From Clostridium transplantifaecale (GTDB lineage: Bacteria > Bacillota > Clostridia > Lachnospirales > Lachnospiraceae), in NCBI RefSeq assembly GCF_900626075.1, contig NZ_UYZY01000001.1, positions 992,001-1,056,000 on the forward strand: a DNA stretch of 64,000 nucleotides, read 5' to 3'. Each line of letters starts with the position of its first letter. Positions within the stretch are counted from its first letter, which is position 1. Positions 62,294 through 64,000 of the stretch are shown here, piece after piece. The notes beneath the pieces are model-generated. The model was given only the letters and a program-made list of their open reading frames with translations. It was not told the DNA's origin and ran no database searches. The position numbers and the translations under genes were made by a program.

Positions 62294-63324
62294 AATTAAT
62301 AAAAACCGAGGATGCCGCCGGCTGTGTGCTCTGCCACGACATCACCCAGATTATCAAAGGCGTCACAAAGGATGCCGTGTTCCGTAAGGGGCATATTGTG
62401 ACGGAGGAAGATATTCCCGTGCTCTTAAGTGTGGGAAAAGAACACCTCTACATATGGGAAAAAGACGAACACATGCTGCATGAAAATGAGGCGGCGGAGC
62501 TCCTCTGCAGCATCTGCATGAATGACGGAATGGAGCGTTCCGCCGTCAAGGAGGGAAAAATCGAGCTGGCCGCAGCAGCCGACGGACTTTTTAAAATCCG
62601 CAGGGACAAACTGAGAGCCGTCAATTCGCTGGGTCAGATGATGATTGCCTGCCGCCACGGAGACACGGTAGTAAGGGCGGGCGATAAGCTGCTGGGAACC
62701 AGAATTATCCCCCTTGTCATTGAAAAAGAAATCATGGAGAAGGCAAAAGAAGCGGCCGGAAATGAACCCCTCTTCTCCATTCTTCCCTTTACCCTGAAAA
62801 AAGCCGGGCTTATCACCACAGGAAATGAAGTTTACCGCGGCAGGATCAAAGATACTTTTTCTCCGGTCATCGAAGAAAAGCTCCGTGAGTTTGACGCCGA
62901 AATCGTTTCACACATCACGCTGCCAGATGAACCCGACCAGATTACGGAAGCAATCCTCACTCTGATCGGCGAGGGGGCCGATCTTGTCTGCTGCACTGGA
63001 GGAATGAGTGTGGATCCCGATGATATGACGCCCCTGGCTATCAAAAATACGGGAGCCCGCATTGTCTCATACGGCGCTCCGGTGCTTCCGGGCGCCATGT
63101 TCTTACTGGCCTACTATGAGAAGAACGGCCGCTCCATTCCCATCGTTGGACTTCCGGGCTGCGTCATGTATGCCAGGCGGACCATCTTTGATCTCGTGCT
63201 CCCGCGCCTGATAGCGGAGGATCCCGTTTCCAGGGAAGAACTTGATGCCCTCGGGGAAGGCGGCCTGTGCCTCTCCTGCCCTGTCTGTACATTTCCGAAC
63301 TGCGGCTTCGGCAAGGGGGTGTAA
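62290..63324 (+). CDS. MoeA-like molybdopterin-binding protein
   Basis: 344 residues, shorter than MoeA (about 400). The MoCF_biosynth fold has LVCCTGGMSVDPDDMTP and VLPGAMFLLAYY with IPIVGLPGCVMYARRTIFDLVLPRL. The C-terminus LSCPVCTFPNCGFGKGV has three cysteines not found in MoeA. Overlaps xdhC (ATGA). Its relatives occur beside molybdenum hydroxylases and probably handle molybdate insertion. Confidence 0.85.
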   Translation: MKLIKTEDAAGCVLCHDITQIIKGVTKDAVFRKGHIVTEEDIPVLLSVGKEHLYIWEKDEHMLHENEAAELLCSICMNDGMERSAVKEGKIELAAAADGLFKIRRDKLRAVNSLGQMMIACRHGDTVVRAGDKLLGTRIIPLVIEKEIMEKAKEAAGNEPLFSILPFTLKKAGLITTGNEVYRGRIKDTFSPVIEEKLREFDAEIVSHITLPDEPDQITEAILTLIGEGADLVCCTGGMSVDPDDMTPLAIKNTGARIVSYGAPVLPGAMFLLAYYEKNGRSIPIVGLPGCVMYARRTIFDLVLPRLIAEDPVSREELDALGEGGLCLSCPVCTFPNCGFGKGV

Positions 63325-63326
63325 CA

Positions 63327-63806
63327 ATGGAATTTACTCATTTTGACGAAAACGGCAATGCCGTAATGGTGGATGTGGGGGAAAAGGCCGTAACGGACCG
63401 TGAAGCCTCCGCTGCAGGCAAAATCTCCATGAGCCGGGAATGCTTTGAACTTTTAAAGGCGGGACGGATGAAAAAGGGCGATGTATTGGGCGTCGCAAGG
63501 ATTGCGGGCATCATGGCCCTCAAACAGACCTCTAAGCTGATACCGCTCTGCCATCTTTTAAATCTGACCCACGCGGAAATTTCATTTTCTTTAAACGAGG
63601 CTGCGTGTGAGGTCGGGGCAGTGTGCACGGTCCGTACCGCCGGAAAGACGGGTGTGGAGATGGAGGCGCTGACCGGCGTGTCGGTTGCGCTCCTCACCGT
63701 CTATGATATGTGCAAAGCAGTCGACAAGACCATGACAATCGGAGAAATCTGCCTTCTCCACAAATCAGGAGGAAAAAGCGGTGTGTTTGAAAGACCCTTA
63801 CGGTAG
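63327..63806 (+). CDS. moaC: cyclic pyranopterin monophosphate synthase
   Basis: 159 residues from the ATG at 63327, two bases after the previous stop, with AAGGGGGTG upstream. Signature MVDVGEKAVTDREASA, then KQTSKLIPLCHLLNLTHAEI and GVEMEALTGVSVALLTVYDMCKAVDK. With MoaA it makes the first precursor of molybdopterin. Confidence 0.96.
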   Translation: MEFTHFDENGNAVMVDVGEKAVTDREASAAGKISMSRECFELLKAGRMKKGDVLGVARIAGIMALKQTSKLIPLCHLLNLTHAEISFSLNEAACEVGAVCTVRTAGKTGVEMEALTGVSVALLTVYDMCKAVDKTMTIGEICLLHKSGGKSGVFERPLR

Positions 63807-64000
63807 AATCATCGATTATCTGCGCGTCTCCATCACGGACCGCTGCAATTTAAACTGTGCTTACTGCAGACCCGGCAATGCTCCGTTTCTGGATGAGAAA
63901 GAGCTGTTAACAACAGAAGAAATCCTCACTTTCTGCCGGGAGGCCGCCCTGCTCGGGATACGCCATCTGAGGATCACCGGAGGGGAACCGCTTCTTAGGG
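63781..64000 (+). CDS. moaA: GTP 3',8-cyclase MoaA, 5' part
   Basis: Partial: 73 codons up to the window end. It starts at the GTG at 63781, with AGGAGG 8 nt upstream inside moaC, so the genes overlap by 26 nt. The radical-SAM motif RCNLNCAYC (CxxxCxxC) is at residues 22-29, and HLRITGGEPLLR follows. The usual protein is about 325 residues. Confidence 0.93.
   Translation, partial: MCLKDPYGRIIDYLRVSITDRCNLNCAYCRPGNAPFLDEKELLTTEEILTFCREAALLGIRHLRITGGEPLLR

Overview
The window reads as chromosome of a gut-type anaerobic Lachnospiraceae (Clostridium cluster XIVa). The support is a dgt-dnaG-rpoD-trmK-nif3 order, a low-GC-Gram-positive class A RNase P RNA, pyrBI, an electron-bifurcating NfnAB pair, a two-gene SufCB-like pair, strong GGAGG ribosome sites and roughly 50% GC. 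[Clostridium] symbiosum or a relative would fit, but the species is an inference. I found no rRNA, tRNA, CRISPR array or complete insertion sequence.

Layout. 0-3 kb: small conserved proteins (DUF2000, NYN-LOTUS, TIGR04076). 3-11.2 kb: a peptide-type ABC transporter operon ending in a phosphotriesterase-like hydrolase, with two overlapping GntR regulators upstream. 11.5-15.8 kb: old-yellow-enzyme type reductase, MATE exporter, DJ-1/PfpI protein. 15.9-19.8 kb: a MacB-like ABC exporter with a large extracellular CARDB-type protein, preceded by 10-bp-phased direct repeats like a response-regulator box. 20-22.5 kb: a patch of tiny genes including two paralogous small membrane proteins. 22.8-25.4 kb: pyrBI, then about 0.8 kb of nested inverted repeats, then rnpB. 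25.5-34 kb: CPBP protease, nucleoside kinase, nif3, trmK, rpoD, dnaG, dgt. 34.2-38.9 kb: subtilase, SufB/SufC-like pair, SMP-30 protein. 39.1-46.2 kb: a CbrC fragment, then a catabolic-looking operon (aldolase, aminotransferase, GTG-start HD protein, NhaC-type antiporter) followed by an RpiR regulator and a class V PLP enzyme. 46.5-48.8 kb: NfnAB.

The most interesting region is 49-64 kb. A 935-residue BTAD/AAA/TPR regulator faces an operon that encodes the three subunits of a xanthine-dehydrogenase-type molybdenum hydroxylase, a histidine-ammonia-lyase homologue, a BCCT (betaine/carnitine/choline) transporter and an 85-residue membrane protein. The lyase lacks the Ala-Ser-Gly triad that makes the MIO cofactor; it has Glu-Ala-Asp at the same place. 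A divergent operon supplies cofactor genes: MocA-like transferase, a second MocA-like protein fused to a ModE-type DNA-binding domain, XdhC, a MoeA-like protein, MoaC and MoaA (cut by the window end).

The known MIO-less members of this lyase family include ergothionase, which eliminates trimethylamine from the histidine betaine ergothioneine. Together with a betaine-type importer this makes uptake and deamination of ergothioneine, or of a similar aromatic betaine, the leading hypothesis. The molybdenum hydroxylase would act on the thiourocanate-like product. That functional assignment is inference; the gene content is read directly.

A second notable observation is a family of large imperfect palindromes: an element at 24.17-24.47 kb, its inverted copy at 24.66-24.99 kb, and a shorter diverged copy at 40.66-40.79 kb.
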